Below are positions 42,434-52,260 of a DNA stretch of 64,000 nucleotides, piece after piece. The position numbers were made by a program, and so were the translations under genes. The notes under the pieces are model-generated. The model searched no databases. It saw nothing but the letters and a program-made list of their open reading frames with translations, and was not told where the DNA came from. Positions within the stretch are counted from its first letter, which is position 1, and every line of letters begins with the position of its first letter. Source of the stretch: an uncultured Marvinbryantia sp. (GTDB taxonomy: Bacteria > Bacillota > Clostridia > Lachnospirales > Lachnospiraceae); assembly GCA_934408725.1 (NCBI GenBank), contig CAKRVB010000008.1, positions 1 through 64,000 of the forward strand, read 5' to 3'.

Positions 42434-43861
42434 ATGAAAAAAGACGATTTGATACAGGTACAGATAGAAGATATCGGTTCAGACGGGCAGGGAATCGGAA
42501 AAGTAGATGGAATGACCATTTTTGTCAAGGATACCATCATAGGTGATCTGGTGGAAGCCAAGGTCATGAAGATGAAAAAGACCTATGGATTTGCCAGACT
42601 GATGAAGGTGCTGCAGCCGTCTCCTTATCGTGTGGAACCGAAATGTCCGGTGGCGAAGCAGTGCGGCGGATGTCAGATCCAGGAAATGGATTATGCAGAG
42701 CAGCTGGCGTTTAAGGAGAATAAAGTCAAAAACAATCTTATGCGTATCGGAGGGTTTGCAGAAGAAGAGATCCCAATGGAGCCAGTGGTTGGCATGGAGG
42801 ATCCGTGGCGCTATCGTAATAAAGCGCAGTTTCCTATTGGAAGAGATAAAAACGGCAATATTGTGGCAGGATTCTATGCAGGAAGAACGCACAATATCAT
42901 CAGCAACCGGAACTGTTATCTGGGTGTAGAACAGAATCAGGAGATTCTGGACATCGTGATTGCCCATATGGAGCAGTATGATATTGATCCGTATCATGAA
43001 GTGACAGGCAAAGGGCTGGTGCGTCATGTGCTGATTCGTTATGGGTTCACCACCAAAGAGATCATGGTATGTCTGGTGTGTAATGGATCCCATATCCCAT
43101 ATGCAGAAGTACTGTGCGAAACTCTGAGCCATATTCCTGGTATGACCAGCATTTCGCTGAATATCAACCGGGAAATGACCAATGTGATTCTGGGAAATAA
43201 AGTGAAGACATTGTGGGGGAAAAGCTACATTGAAGACTATATCGGTAATGTAAAATATCAGATTTCTCCATTATCTTTCTTCCAGGTAAATCCAGTGCAG
43301 ACGGAGAAACTGTACGGACTGGCACTGGAGTATGCAGATCTGAGGGGAGAAGAGACTGTCTGGGATCTGTACTGTGGGATTGGAACCATCTCTCTGTTTC
43401 TGGCACAGAAGGCAAAACAGGTCTATGGGGTGGAGATCATTCCACAGGCGATTGAAGATGCGAAAAACAATGCCAGAATCAATGGCATCACCAATGCAGA
43501 GTTTTATGTCGGAAAATCAGAAGAAATCCTGCCGCAGAAATACCAGAACGAAGGCGTTTATGCCGATGTAATCGTAGTCGATCCGCCAAGAAAAGGCTGC
43601 GATGAAGCACTGCTGTCAACCATCTTGCAGATTGCACCGAAGAGAGTGGTCTATGTCAGCTGCGACAGTGCTACACTGGCTAGAGATCTGAAGTTCCTGT
43701 GCAGCCAGGGATATAAGCTGGAACGATGCCGGGCTGTTGACCAATTCCCGATGTCGGTTCATGTGGAGACAGTAGTATTGATGGCAAGGAAGGATAAATA
43801 TGTGCCAGGCTGTGACCTCGGATTAGATGATAAGGAAGAATTAGTTCAATCGAAATTATAG
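42434..43861 (+). CDS. RlmD/RumA-type 23S rRNA (uracil-C5)-methyltransferase
   Basis: A 475-residue SAM-dependent RNA methyltransferase. An N-terminal TRAM domain (about 5-60) is followed by an Fe-S cluster region (CPVAKQCGGCQIQEMDY) and the catalytic domain with QVNPVQTEKLYG, DLYCGIGTISLFLA (motif I), VDPPRKGC and YVSCDSATLARDLKFL, which contains the nucleophilic cysteine. The exact site (U747 or U1939 of 23S rRNA) is uncertain, since the firmicute RlmCD enzymes can do both. The ATG at 42434 has GGAG before it. The gene ends in a strong hairpin. Confidence 0.92.
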   Translation: MKKDDLIQVQIEDIGSDGQGIGKVDGMTIFVKDTIIGDLVEAKVMKMKKTYGFARLMKVLQPSPYRVEPKCPVAKQCGGCQIQEMDYAEQLAFKENKVKNNLMRIGGFAEEEIPMEPVVGMEDPWRYRNKAQFPIGRDKNGNIVAGFYAGRTHNIISNRNCYLGVEQNQEILDIVIAHMEQYDIDPYHEVTGKGLVRHVLIRYGFTTKEIMVCLVCNGSHIPYAEVLCETLSHIPGMTSISLNINREMTNVILGNKVKTLWGKSYIEDYIGNVKYQISPLSFFQVNPVQTEKLYGLALEYADLRGEETVWDLYCGIGTISLFLAQKAKQVYGVEIIPQAIEDAKNNARINGITNAEFYVGKSEEILPQKYQNEGVYADVIVVDPPRKGCDEALLSTILQIAPKRVVYVSCDSATLARDLKFLCSQGYKLERCRAVDQFPMSVHVETVVLMARKDKYVPGCDLGLDDKEELVQSKL

Positions 43862-43871
43862 AATAGAAAAA

Positions 43872-43906
43872 TACCCTCTCGGCCATCATGGTCGAGAGGG
43901 TTTCGT
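43872..43906 (+). terminator. Terminator of the rRNA methyltransferase gene
   Basis: Long stem ACCCTCTCG / CGAGAGGGT with inner GCC/GGT pairs, followed by TTTCG. A strong hairpin with a short T-tract. Confidence 0.7.
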
Positions 43907-44008
43907 GCATCTATGGGATGATCCATCAATATCAATTTTCAGTCAGAGCTGAACTTCACTGTGAAGTGGTTATTCCAGACGATAGATCTGACAGTCAAAA
44001 AAATTAGT

Positions 44009-44052
44009 TTGACAGGGAATTACCATTACGATATAATCGTTCTAAATAGAAC
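44009..44052 (+). promoter_or_regulatory. marR promoter with operator at the start site
   Basis: TTGACA (44009-44014), 17 bp, TATAAT (44032-44037): perfect consensus. GTTCT-AAAT-AGAAC (44039-44052) is a 14-bp palindrome covering the predicted start, positioned for repression by the encoded MarR protein. Confidence 0.8.
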
Positions 44053-44076
44053 AATTACAAAAAGGAGGGAAGAAAG

Positions 44077-44526
44077 GTGCATTTCTGGGATAAGCACAAG
44101 ACAATTACCAGCTACTATGAATTGCTGGCAAGAGAAGTATGTGAGAGATATCAGCTGACGCAGATGGAATATGATATACTCATGTTTTTATATAGCAACC
44201 CACAGTATAATACTGCGGCGGATATCGTAAAGGTTCGAAAATCGACAAAATCGCATGTTTCGACTTCCATAAAAGAGTTGGAAAACAAAGGAATGATCGA
44301 AAGAATTCAGAGCGCCCATAATAAAAAACATATTGAGATTGTTTTATTAGATAAGGCCGAGCCGGTTGTAGAAGCCGGAATGGATGCTCAGAAGCAATTT
44401 GCAAAAAATGTGTTAAGCGGACTGACTGAGGAAGAAATGCAGATATGCAGAGAGATATTTGACAAGATTTGCAATAATGCGGATGAGTATTTAAAAAATT
44501 ATAAGAGGAGAGATGATGAAAAATAG
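44077..44526 (+). CDS. MarR family transcriptional regulator
   Basis: A 149-residue winged-helix regulator that probably dimerises and binds a 14-bp palindrome in its own promoter. The DNA-binding core is YDILMFLYSNPQYNTAADIVKVRKSTKSHVSTSIKELENKGMIERIQSAHNKKHIEI, with the wing at NKKHIEI. Start GTG at 44077 has AAGGAGGGA six bases upstream. The ligand is unknown. It overlaps the start of the next gene, a membrane protein that it presumably controls. Confidence 0.9.
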   Translation: MHFWDKHKTITSYYELLAREVCERYQLTQMEYDILMFLYSNPQYNTAADIVKVRKSTKSHVSTSIKELENKGMIERIQSAHNKKHIEIVLLDKAEPVVEAGMDAQKQFAKNVLSGLTEEEMQICREIFDKICNNADEYLKNYKRRDDEK

Positions 44527-44560
44527 ATTTTGTGTAAAGAACGGAGGAGAAGTAACAAGT

Positions 44561-45241
44561 ATGAAAGAAAAAAACTATAAACCGCTGATACCGGATCTTA
44601 TGGAGGCAATATTTGATGCAGGATATCTGATCTTTGATTTGATTGCGGGGATTTTATTTTTCGTATTTTCAAAAGGAAATACGTTATTCGTTCTTTATGG
44701 TATATTGACATTGACACTTTGCGGTGGAGACGCATTTCATCTGGTTCCGAGAATTATCAGAGCTGTGCGTGGAAGTAATGATAGAATAAAGAAAATGCTT
44801 GGAAGAGGACTGCAGATTTCATCCATTACCATGACAGTATTTTACATTATTTTAATGTATGTCTGGAAGCTGACTTTCCCGGAGCTGAGTGCACCTGCTG
44901 CAGTAGAAGCAATGGTATGGATCTCAGCACTGATCAGAATCATGATCTGTATTTTACCGCAGAATAACTGGTGTACAGAGGATGGAAACATGAAACTGTC
45001 AGTACTCAGAAATGCGGTGTTTGCAGTTACCGGTATAGGTGTGATAATTCTTTATGCCATGTCAGGTAATACGAACGGATATCATCTGACAAGAATGGTT
45101 GCAGCAATTATTATTTCTTTCGGATGTTATATTCCGGTAACCTTGTTCAGCAAAACAAAACCAAAAGTCGGATTATTGATGATCCCAAAGACCTGTGCAT
45201 ATATGTGGATCATTGCAATGGGACTGGAACTGTTATTTTAA
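44561..45241 (+). CDS. Multi-pass membrane protein of the marR operon
   Basis: A 226-residue integral membrane protein with six to seven hydrophobic segments (first at IFDAGYLIFDLIAGILFFVF, last at AYMWIIAMGLELLF). I do not recognise the family; there is no transporter signature. ATG at 44561 is preferred because GGAGGAG lies 11 bases upstream; in-frame ATGs at 44513 and 44516 overlap marR and would also have an AGAGGAG site, so a longer form is possible. Probable target of the adjacent regulator. Confidence 0.75.
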   Translation: MKEKNYKPLIPDLMEAIFDAGYLIFDLIAGILFFVFSKGNTLFVLYGILTLTLCGGDAFHLVPRIIRAVRGSNDRIKKMLGRGLQISSITMTVFYIILMYVWKLTFPELSAPAAVEAMVWISALIRIMICILPQNNWCTEDGNMKLSVLRNAVFAVTGIGVIILYAMSGNTNGYHLTRMVAAIIISFGCYIPVTLFSKTKPKVGLLMIPKTCAYMWIIAMGLELLF

Positions 45242-45404
45242 CCGAATCTGGCAAGTAACGAATGCGGATTGCGAATACCCACCTGACAGGAAAAGACGAA
45301 TATAACAGAAAAATCAGATAAAGCAGACAAATCAGAAGATAATTGTGGTATAATCAATTCTTGCGTAATACAAAATGATTTTGAACTACGGGAGGAAAAG
45401 AGAA

Positions 45405-46775
45405 GTGGAACATCATGAAAAACGAAGTACATTTTCCGGTAAACTGGGATTTGTACTGTCAGCAGCAGGTGCGTCTGTCGGACTGGGAAATATCTGGAGA
45501 TTCCCATATCTGGCAGCAAAATATGGAGGAGGAATTTTTCTTCTGATTTATATCATACTGGCACTGACCTTTGGCTATACCATGATTGTGGCAGAAAGTG
45601 CACTGGGACGTATGACGAAGAAAAGTCCGGTGGGAGCGTATCATTCTTTTGGTAAATCAAAATGGCTGTCTTTTGGCGGCTGGATCAATGCGATCATTCC
45701 GGTGCTGATTGTACCGTATTATTCCGTTATCGGCGGCTGGGTCATCAAATACCTGGCAGGATATGTTCTGGGACAGGGAAAGGAACTGGCTGCAGATGGA
45801 TATTTTGGAGCGTTTATTTCCAACGGAGTATCCACAGAGATTTGTTTTGCTGTCTTTACTTTGTTTACAGTAGCGATTATTTATGCAGGAGTGCAAAATG
45901 GAGTAGAGCGTGTATCTAAGCTGATGATGCCGGTACTGGTGGTACTTTCTGTGATAATCTGTGTTTATTCTGTTACTCGTCCGGGAGCAATGGAAGGTGT
46001 AAAATATTTCCTGATTCCGAATCTGGCGAATTTTTCCTGGATGACCGTGGTAGCAGCCATGGGACAGATGTTTTATTCTCTGTCCATTGCCATGGGTATT
46101 CTGGTGACCTTTGGCTCCTATATGAAAAAAGATGTGCCAATTGAAGAATCCACACGAAATGTAGAGATTTTTGACACTGCCATTGCTATCATGGCGGGAC
46201 TGATGATCATTCCAGCTGTCTTTGCATTTTCCGGAGGAGATCCGGATACCCTACAGGCAGGTCCATCTTTGATGTTTATCACCATACCAAAGGTATTTGC
46301 CAGCATGGGTATGGGAACATTCGTAGGTGTTCTGTTCTTTTTGCTGGTATTATGCGCAGCCGTAACCAGTTCCATTGCGCTGACGGAAAGTGCGGTGTCT
46401 ACGTTCCAGGATGAACTGAAGTGGAGCAGAAGAAAGGCAACGGTGATCGTTGGTGTAATCATGCTGCTTCTGGGAACACTGTCATCACTGGGCTATGGAC
46501 CATTGGCCGGCGTGAAGATTATTGGTATGCAGTTCCTGGATTTCTTTGATTTTCTGACAAACTCTGTGATGATGCCAATAGCAGCGATCGCTACCTGTCT
46601 TCTGGTGGCGAGAGTCATGGGAGTGAAAAAGATAGAGGAAGAAATGCTTCTGGAAAACGGCACCTTCCGCAGAAAGAAGATTTTTAACTTTATGATTCAG
46701 TATCTGTGCCCGATTTTTGCGGCGATCATACTGGTCAGCTCTGTGGCTAATGCATTTGGATGGATTTCAATGTAG
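45405..46775 (+). CDS. Sodium:neurotransmitter symporter (NSS/SNF) family transporter
   Basis: A 456-residue LeuT-fold Na+-dependent transporter for amino acids or related solutes. TM1 begins FSGKLGFVLSAAGASVGLGNIWRFPYLAAKYGGG (Na+ and substrate site). About 11-12 membrane segments follow; family motifs such as GGWVIKYL and GAVTSSIALTESAVSTF-like (AAVTSSIALTESAVS) are present. Start GTG at 45405 is chosen because GGGAGG is nine bases upstream and removes a spurious N-terminus. A GntR regulator follows after 15 bases, probably cotranscribed. Substrate unknown. Confidence 0.9.
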   Translation: MEHHEKRSTFSGKLGFVLSAAGASVGLGNIWRFPYLAAKYGGGIFLLIYIILALTFGYTMIVAESALGRMTKKSPVGAYHSFGKSKWLSFGGWINAIIPVLIVPYYSVIGGWVIKYLAGYVLGQGKELAADGYFGAFISNGVSTEICFAVFTLFTVAIIYAGVQNGVERVSKLMMPVLVVLSVIICVYSVTRPGAMEGVKYFLIPNLANFSWMTVVAAMGQMFYSLSIAMGILVTFGSYMKKDVPIEESTRNVEIFDTAIAIMAGLMIIPAVFAFSGGDPDTLQAGPSLMFITIPKVFASMGMGTFVGVLFFLLVLCAAVTSSIALTESAVSTFQDELKWSRRKATVIVGVIMLLLGTLSSLGYGPLAGVKIIGMQFLDFFDFLTNSVMMPIAAIATCLLVARVMGVKKIEEEMLLENGTFRRKKIFNFMIQYLCPIFAAIILVSSVANAFGWISM

Positions 46776-46790
46776 ACAGGTGAGGATTTT

Positions 46791-47513
46791 ATGGCATATA
46801 AGTATGAAAAAGTAGATCAGAAACTGCTGGTTCCACAGATTGAGGATCAGCTGATGATGTATATGCATCAGGAGCAGATGGAAAAAGGTGACAGACTGCC
46901 AAGTGAACACAAGCTGGGAGAACTTTTCGGTGTGGGAAGAAGTACTATCCGGGAGGCGGTAAAGAGTCTGGTATCCAAAGGAGTTTTAGAGGTCAAAAGG
47001 GGCTCCGGGACTTATGTGAAAAATACAGAAATCACCATAGACGATCCATTAGGATTTTCTCAGTTTGAAGATAAATACAGACTGGCGATGGAACTGTTTG
47101 ATGTCCGTATACTTTTGGAGCCGGAAGTAGCGGCGACTGCATGCCAGAAGGCTTCAGAAGAAGATAAGAAGCATATAAAAGAACTGTGTGATGAAGTAGA
47201 ACAACTCTACTTATCAGGGAAGAATCATATTCAGAAAGATATGGAATTTCATTCAGCAATCGCAAAAGCCAGTGGCAACCATGTTGTTGAGATATTACTT
47301 CCGGTGATTTTTACTGCGATTACGACGTTCGCGAATCTGACACACAGAAAGCTGCAGCAGGAAACGATCGAAACCCACAGAGAAATTACCAATGCCATTC
47401 TGTGTGGAGACAGTATGGGAGCAAAATGTGCTATGATTATGCATCTTACTTACAATCGTCAGACACTGCTTCAGATGTCGGAAACACGAATAAATCTGTC
47501 TGACAAGTTATAA
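46791..47513 (+). CDS. GntR family regulator, FadR/FCD subfamily
   Basis: A 240-residue regulator: winged helix at about 10-75 (DRLPSEHKLGELFGVGRSTIREAVKSLVSKGVLEVKRGSGTYV), then an all-helical FCD domain with the metal-ligand set D..H...H..H (DMEFHSAIAKASGNHVV). Members respond to acids such as gluconate, galactonate, lactate or pyruvate. AGGTGAGGA precedes the ATG. A strong terminator (47546-47584) separates it from the gluconate-permease gene, which it most likely controls, while its own mRNA runs on from the NSS gene. Confidence 0.88.
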   Translation: MAYKYEKVDQKLLVPQIEDQLMMYMHQEQMEKGDRLPSEHKLGELFGVGRSTIREAVKSLVSKGVLEVKRGSGTYVKNTEITIDDPLGFSQFEDKYRLAMELFDVRILLEPEVAATACQKASEEDKKHIKELCDEVEQLYLSGKNHIQKDMEFHSAIAKASGNHVVEILLPVIFTAITTFANLTHRKLQQETIETHREITNAILCGDSMGAKCAMIMHLTYNRQTLLQMSETRINLSDKL

Positions 47514-47545
47514 TGGCAAATTATAAAAATTGAATAGAATTCACG

Positions 47546-47586
47546 AAAAATCCGGTCTTATGAATGCGCTAAGACCGGATTTTTTG
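47546..47586 (+). terminator. Terminator of the NSS-gntR operon
   Basis: Perfect 15-bp stem AAAAATCCGGTCTTA / TAAGACCGGATTTTT with a 9-base loop and further T. Confidence 0.9.
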
Positions 47587-47623
47587 TTGTATTTATAGAA
47601 AAAATAGGTAGATTTGAAACAAC

Positions 47624-47652
47624 TTGATGTGGAAATACTAATATTATATACT
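47624..47652 (+). promoter_or_regulatory. Promoter of the permease-dehydratase operon
   Basis: TTGATG (47624-47629), 17 bp, TATACT (47647-47652). No GntR operator was identified by eye. Confidence 0.5.
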
Positions 47653-47722
47653 GAAATCAGGATACAGAAGACGTCAGATGTATAAGGCAAAGAAAACTGG
47701 AAAAATGATTGGAGGGTTATCA

Positions 47723-49078
47723 ATGAGTGAGACCGTAGTATTAGATCCAACGCGTCTGGTGATAGCTGCATTAGTTGGATTAGCATTATTGTTGGTATTA
47801 ATTATTAAATTTAAGATTCATGCGATGATTTCTATTTTGATCGGAGCAATTACCATAGGACTGGTAGCAGGTATGCCATTTTCAGAGATCGTGTTGGCAG
47901 TAAATGATGGAATTGGGAATACCTTGAAAGGTATTGCATTACTGGTTGGACTTGGCTCTATGTTTGGAGCTATATTGGAAGCATCCGGCGGTGCTCAGAC
48001 ACTGGCTGTAACCATGGTCAGAAAGTTTGGGGATGAGAAGGCAGCATGGGCGCTGGGCTTAACCGGGCTGGTCATTGCCATGCCGGTATTCTTTGATGCG
48101 GGATTAATCATTCTGATTCCACTGGCATTCTCTCTGTCAAAGAAAACAAAACGTTCCACCTTATTTTATGTCATTCCACTGCTGGCCGGACTGGCAGTAG
48201 GACATGCATTTATTCCACCTACACCTGGACCGGTACTGGTAGCGACCATGCTGAATGTAGATCTTGGATGGGTAATTTTAGTAGGTATTTTATGTGGAAC
48301 CGTAGCTATGATTGTGGCAGGACCAATCTGGGGATCCATTTGTGGAAAGAAATATATGGTTCCAGTTCCGGAACATGTGGCAAATCAGGAAGACTTTGAT
48401 GAATCCAAACTTCCAAAGTTCGGCACGATTGTACTGATCATTTTGATTCCACTGGTACTGATCATTCTGAAGTCACTGGCAGGCGTCGTTCCGGCTATGG
48501 CACCGGTAGCGTCCATATTCACATTTTTGGGAGAACCGTTTGTGGCATTATTAATTGCAACAGTAGTGGCAATGTTTGTACTTGGAACAAAGCATGGATA
48601 TAGTCTGGAAGAACTGGAAAAAATCATGACCAAGTCTCTGGAACCAACCGGACTGATTCTGTTAGTAACCGCCTGCGGTGGAGTGCTTCGCTATGTACTG
48701 CAGTATTCCGGACTGGGAGATTTAATTGGTAATGCGGTCGCTTCTATCAATATGCCAATCGTAGTAGTAGCATTTGTTGTGGCAGCTCTGGTAAGAATCT
48801 GCGTTGGTTCTTCTACCGTAGCGATGACCATGGCAGCTGGCATTATTGCAGCAATGCCTGGAATCGCTGATTTATCTCCGTTATACCTTGCATGCACCGT
48901 AGCGGCAGTAGCAGGCGGAGCCACCGTATGCTCACACTTTAATGATTCTGGCTTCTGGCTTGTAAAATCATTGGTTGGCATTGACGAAAAGACAACTTTA
49001 AAAACATGGACAATTATGGAAACATTAGTTGGCGTAACCGGATTTGTAGCAGCTTTTATTATTTCATGTTTTGTATAG
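47723..49078 (+). CDS. GntP family gluconate-type permease
   Basis: A 451-residue proton symporter of the GntP family (gluconate, ketodeoxygluconate or other aldonate). About 12-14 membrane segments; family motifs are PVFFDAGLIILIPLAFSL, FIPPTPGPVLVATMLNVDLG and GGATVCSHFNDSGFWLVKSLVGID. The ATG at 47723 has GGAGGG six bases upstream. The next gene, an IlvD/Edd dehydratase, follows after 20 bases, which suggests uptake plus dehydration of a sugar acid. Exact substrate not determinable from sequence. Confidence 0.92.
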   Translation: MSETVVLDPTRLVIAALVGLALLLVLIIKFKIHAMISILIGAITIGLVAGMPFSEIVLAVNDGIGNTLKGIALLVGLGSMFGAILEASGGAQTLAVTMVRKFGDEKAAWALGLTGLVIAMPVFFDAGLIILIPLAFSLSKKTKRSTLFYVIPLLAGLAVGHAFIPPTPGPVLVATMLNVDLGWVILVGILCGTVAMIVAGPIWGSICGKKYMVPVPEHVANQEDFDESKLPKFGTIVLIILIPLVLIILKSLAGVVPAMAPVASIFTFLGEPFVALLIATVVAMFVLGTKHGYSLEELEKIMTKSLEPTGLILLVTACGGVLRYVLQYSGLGDLIGNAVASINMPIVVVAFVVAALVRICVGSSTVAMTMAAGIIAAMPGIADLSPLYLACTVAAVAGGATVCSHFNDSGFWLVKSLVGIDEKTTLKTWTIMETLVGVTGFVAAFIISCFV

Positions 49079-49098
49079 AAAATTGACAGGAGGACATT

Positions 49099-50883
49099 AT
49101 GCTTAGAAGTGAAGAAGTTAGAAAACTGGCACCGGAGATGGATCCGCTTCGTATGGGAATGGGATGGAAAGTGGATGACTTGTCCAAACCACAGGTTATG
49201 GTGGAAAGTTCTTATGGAGACAGCCATCCAGGTTCTGCGCATCTGAATATATTTGTAGAGGAAGCAGTAAAAGCAGTCGATGAAAATGGCGGCAAAGCAG
49301 CCAGATATTTTGCAACAGATATGTGTGACGGAATTGCACAGGGACATGACGGAATCAACTATTCACTGCCGCATCGTGATGCTATGGTCAATCTGATCGA
49401 GGCACAGGCAAATGCAACCGTGTTTGACGGAGGTGTATTTATTGCAAGCTGCGATAAATCTATGCCAGCCATGCTGATGAGCATTGGACGACTGAAAGAT
49501 ATGAGTGCGATAGTTGTGACTGGTGGCGTGATGGAGGCACATGAGCTGCCTGAAAAATATATTGTGAACGATTCAGCCTGCAAAATCAATGAACTTCTGA
49601 CACTGGAACAGATCGGTAAATTTGATGCCTGGGAAAAAACCGGTGTAATACCGAATGAACAGCTGGATTATTATAAACAGCATGCCTGCCCGAGCTGTGG
49701 AGCCTGCTCCTTTATGGGTACTGCTTCAACCATGCAGATTATGGCAGAAGCACTGGGACTTATGCTTCCGGGAACTGCTCTGATGCCATCCACAGCACCG
49801 GAATTAAAAGAAGCATCCTATCAGGCTGGAAAACAGCTGATGGATCTGATCGCAAAAGGAATCAAAGCGTCAGATATCGTAACAAAAGAAAGCTTTGAAA
49901 ATGCCATTATGGTTCATGCAGCCATCTCCGGTTCTACCAATGCGACCATGCATATTCCGGCCATTGCTCATGAGTTTGGGGTGGAGATTGATGCAGATAC
50001 ATTTGACCGGTTACACAGAGGAGCACATTATTTATTAAATATTCGTCCTTCCGGAGACTGGCCGGCACAGTATTTCTATTATGCTGGCGGTGTGCCGCGT
50101 GTCATGGAAGAGATCAAGAGTATGCTTCACCTGGATGTGATGACTGTAACAGGAAAAACATTGGGAGAGAATCTGGAAGAACTGAAAAAGAATGGATTTT
50201 ATGAGCATTGCGATGAAATTCTTCAGAAAAAGGCAAAACAGTTTGGAAGAAAAATAGACAGAGAAGATATTATCCATTCTTTTGATCATGCAAAGGGAAC
50301 AGACGGAAGTATCGCAATTCTGAAAGGAAATCTTGCTCCGGAAGGATGCGTTGTTAAGCATACCGCCTGCCCGAAAAATATGTTTAAAGCGGTGTTAAAC
50401 GCCAGACCATTTAACAGCGAGGAAGCATGTATTGATGCAGTGCTTCATGGTAAAGTAAAACCGGGAGATGCCATCTTCATTCGTTATGAAGGACCAAGAG
50501 GAAGCGGAATGCCAGAGATGTTCTACACAGGAGAAGCTATCTGCGCTAATCCGGAACTGGCATCCAGTGTGGCGCTGATCACAGATGGACGATTCTCAGG
50601 TGCGTCCAGAGGTCCGGTAATCGGCCATGTTTCACCGGAAGCAGCAGCAGGAGGCCCGATTGCCTTAGTGGAAGAAGGCGACCTGATTGAGCTGGATGTA
50701 GAAAACAGAAAGATTGCCATTGTCGGTATCAGAGGAGAAAGAAAAACGCCAGAAGAGATCGATGACATCTTAAAAGAAAGAAAGGCAAACTGGAAAGGAT
50801 TCAAAAGTAAGTATAAGCACGGACTTTTAAAATTATATGCACAGCATGCAGTTAGCTCTATGAAAGGGGCTTACATGGAATAA
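49099..50883 (+). CDS. IlvD/Edd family dehydratase, probably sugar-acid dehydratase
   Basis: A 594-residue Fe-S dehydratase. The cluster cysteines fit the family: [10 protein letters not shown] (Cys near 75), [10 protein letters not shown] (near 118), and [18 protein letters not shown] (near 197-203). The body has [27 protein letters not shown] and [11 protein letters not shown]. Dihydroxy-acid dehydratase (IlvD) and phosphogluconate dehydratase (Edd) share this fold; pairing with a GntP permease and absence of other ilv genes favour an aldonic-acid dehydratase. CAGGAGG precedes the ATG. It ends in a strong terminator facing dnaB. Confidence 0.88.
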   Translation: MLRSEEVRKLAPEMDPLRMGMGWKVDDLSKPQVMVESSYGDSHPGSAHLNIFVEEAVKAVDENGGKAARYFATDMCDGIAQGHDGINYSLPHRDAMVNLIEAQANATVFDGGVFIASCDKSMPAMLMSIGRLKDMSAIVVTGGVMEAHELPEKYIVNDSACKINELLTLEQIGKFDAWEKTGVIPNEQLDYYKQHACPSCGACSFMGTASTMQIMAEALGLMLPGTALMPSTAPELKEASYQAGKQLMDLIAKGIKASDIVTKESFENAIMVHAAISGSTNATMHIPAIAHEFGVEIDADTFDRLHRGAHYLLNIRPSGDWPAQYFYYAGGVPRVMEEIKSMLHLDVMTVTGKTLGENLEELKKNGFYEHCDEILQKKAKQFGRKIDREDIIHSFDHAKGTDGSIAILKGNLAPEGCVVKHTACPKNMFKAVLNARPFNSEEACIDAVLHGKVKPGDAIFIRYEGPRGSGMPEMFYTGEAICANPELASSVALITDGRFSGASRGPVIGHVSPEAAAGGPIALVEEGDLIELDVENRKIAIVGIRGERKTPEEIDDILKERKANWKGFKSKYKHGLLKLYAQHAVSSMKGAYME

Positions 50884-50886
50884 AGC

Positions 50887-50927
50887 AATGGGGGCGCAAA
50901 CTTGCGTCCCCATTCGTTATTTTTTCA
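50887..50927. terminator. Bidirectional hairpin between dehydratase and dnaB
   Basis: 13-bp stem AATGGGGGCGCAA / TTGCGTCCCCATT (one G-U), followed on the plus strand by TTATTTTTTC. Confidence 0.85.
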
Positions 50928-52245
50928 TATTGGCAAATTTCGTGTACTGAGGCAGCCATGCCAGTTCAATGGTACCAATGGCACCGTTACGTTGTTTGGC
51001 GATGATGATCTCAGCTACGTTTGGCTTGGCAGTATCTTTATTGTAATAATCATCTCGATAAATGAACATAACCACGTCCGCATCCTGCTCGATAGCACCA
51101 GATTCTCGAAGATCTGAAAGCATTGGCCTGTGATCAGGCCGCTGTTCTACTGCACGGCTCAGCTGGGACAGAGCCACAACCGGAACGTTCAGTTCACGGG
51201 CAACAGCCTTCAGAGAACGGGAGATATCGGAGATTTCCTGCTGTCTGGATTCACTGTGCTTGCTGCCGGTCATCAACTGCAGATAGTCGATGATGATAAT
51301 GCCAAGGTTATGTTCCATCTTGAACTTTCGACATTTGCTTCTCAGTTCTGTGACGGAGATACCAGGCGTATCGTCAATGATCAGATGAGATTTGCCGATG
51401 ACCCCGGCTCCTTCGATCAGTTTACTCCAGTCTTCATCTGTCAGATTACCGGTTCGGATGGACTGGGAGTCCACCCGGGATTCCAGAGAGAGCAGACGGT
51501 TTACCAACTGTTCTTTTGACATTTCCAGACTGAAAACGGCAACGGTCACATCTTCACGAAATGCCATATGCTGAGCGATATTCAAGACCAGCGCAGTTTT
51601 TCCCATAGAAGGACGGGCAGCCACAAGAATCAGGTCAGAAGGCTGAAAACCGGCGGTTTTATAGTCCAGATCAATGAAACCGGTAGGAATACCGGTGACA
51701 TTTCCCTTGGTCTTGGAAGCCATCTCGATCTTATCCAATGCATTTAATACAACATCCTTGATCGGCACATATTCACCGGAAGTATTTTGCTGAATGATGT
51801 CGAAAATTTGCTTTTCTGTGTCCACGAAAATATCTTCCATGGATTCTTTTCCGGCATAACAGGTATTGGCAATTCCTTCGGTTGTTCGAATCAGCTTGCG
51901 CAGCATGGCCTTTTCATGAACGATGGTGGCATACTGGCGAATATGCGCAGAAGTATAGACTGTATCCAGAATATCTTTCACAAATTCCAGGCTGGCCACT
52001 TCAGGAGGAACATCTTTTTCCTTCAGACGATCCTGCAGGGTAACCAGATCCACAGCTTTCCCTTCATTGTAGAGTTCTACCATGGCGTCAAACAGAATTC
52101 CATACTGGCGCTGGTAAAAATCTTCGCTGGTCAGTATTTCGGAAGCTGTCATAATGGCTTCTGAGTCCATAATCATGGAACCGATAACGGACTGCTCTGC
52201 CTCCGGACTATTTGGCAGTACCCGCTTGATTAGAGTTTCTTCCAT
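50917..52245 (-). CDS. dnaB: Replicative DNA helicase DnaB
   Basis: The 442-residue hexameric helicase that unwinds DNA at the replication fork. The N-terminal primase-interaction domain begins LPNSPEAEQSVIGSMIMD; the RecA-like ATPase has AARPSMGKTALVLNIAQHMA (Walker A), FSLEMSKEQLVNR, IIIDYLQLM (Walker B) and SRAVEQRPDHRPMLSDLRESGAIEQDADVVMFIYR. Last gene of the operon DUF885-gdpP-rplI-dnaB; 15 bases separate it from rplI. Confidence 0.97.
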   Translation of the reverse strand: MEETLIKRVLPNSPEAEQSVIGSMIMDSEAIMTASEILTSEDFYQRQYGILFDAMVELYNEGKAVDLVTLQDRLKEKDVPPEVASLEFVKDILDTVYTSAHIRQYATIVHEKAMLRKLIRTTEGIANTCYAGKESMEDIFVDTEKQIFDIIQQNTSGEYVPIKDVVLNALDKIEMASKTKGNVTGIPTGFIDLDYKTAGFQPSDLILVAARPSMGKTALVLNIAQHMAFREDVTVAVFSLEMSKEQLVNRLLSLESRVDSQSIRTGNLTDEDWSKLIEGAGVIGKSHLIIDDTPGISVTELRSKCRKFKMEHNLGIIIIDYLQLMTGSKHSESRQQEISDISRSLKAVARELNVPVVALSQLSRAVEQRPDHRPMLSDLRESGAIEQDADVVMFIYRDDYYNKDTAKPNVAEIIIAKQRNGAIGTIELAWLPQYTKFANMKK

Positions 52246-52260
52246 AATGTCTGTAATCCT

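Noticed and set aside
43925-43976. Two small hairpins (TTCAG/CTGAA and CTTCA/TGAAG) upstream of marR
   Set aside because: Short and close to what AT-rich intergenic DNA gives by chance; they lie upstream of the -35 and have no clear role.
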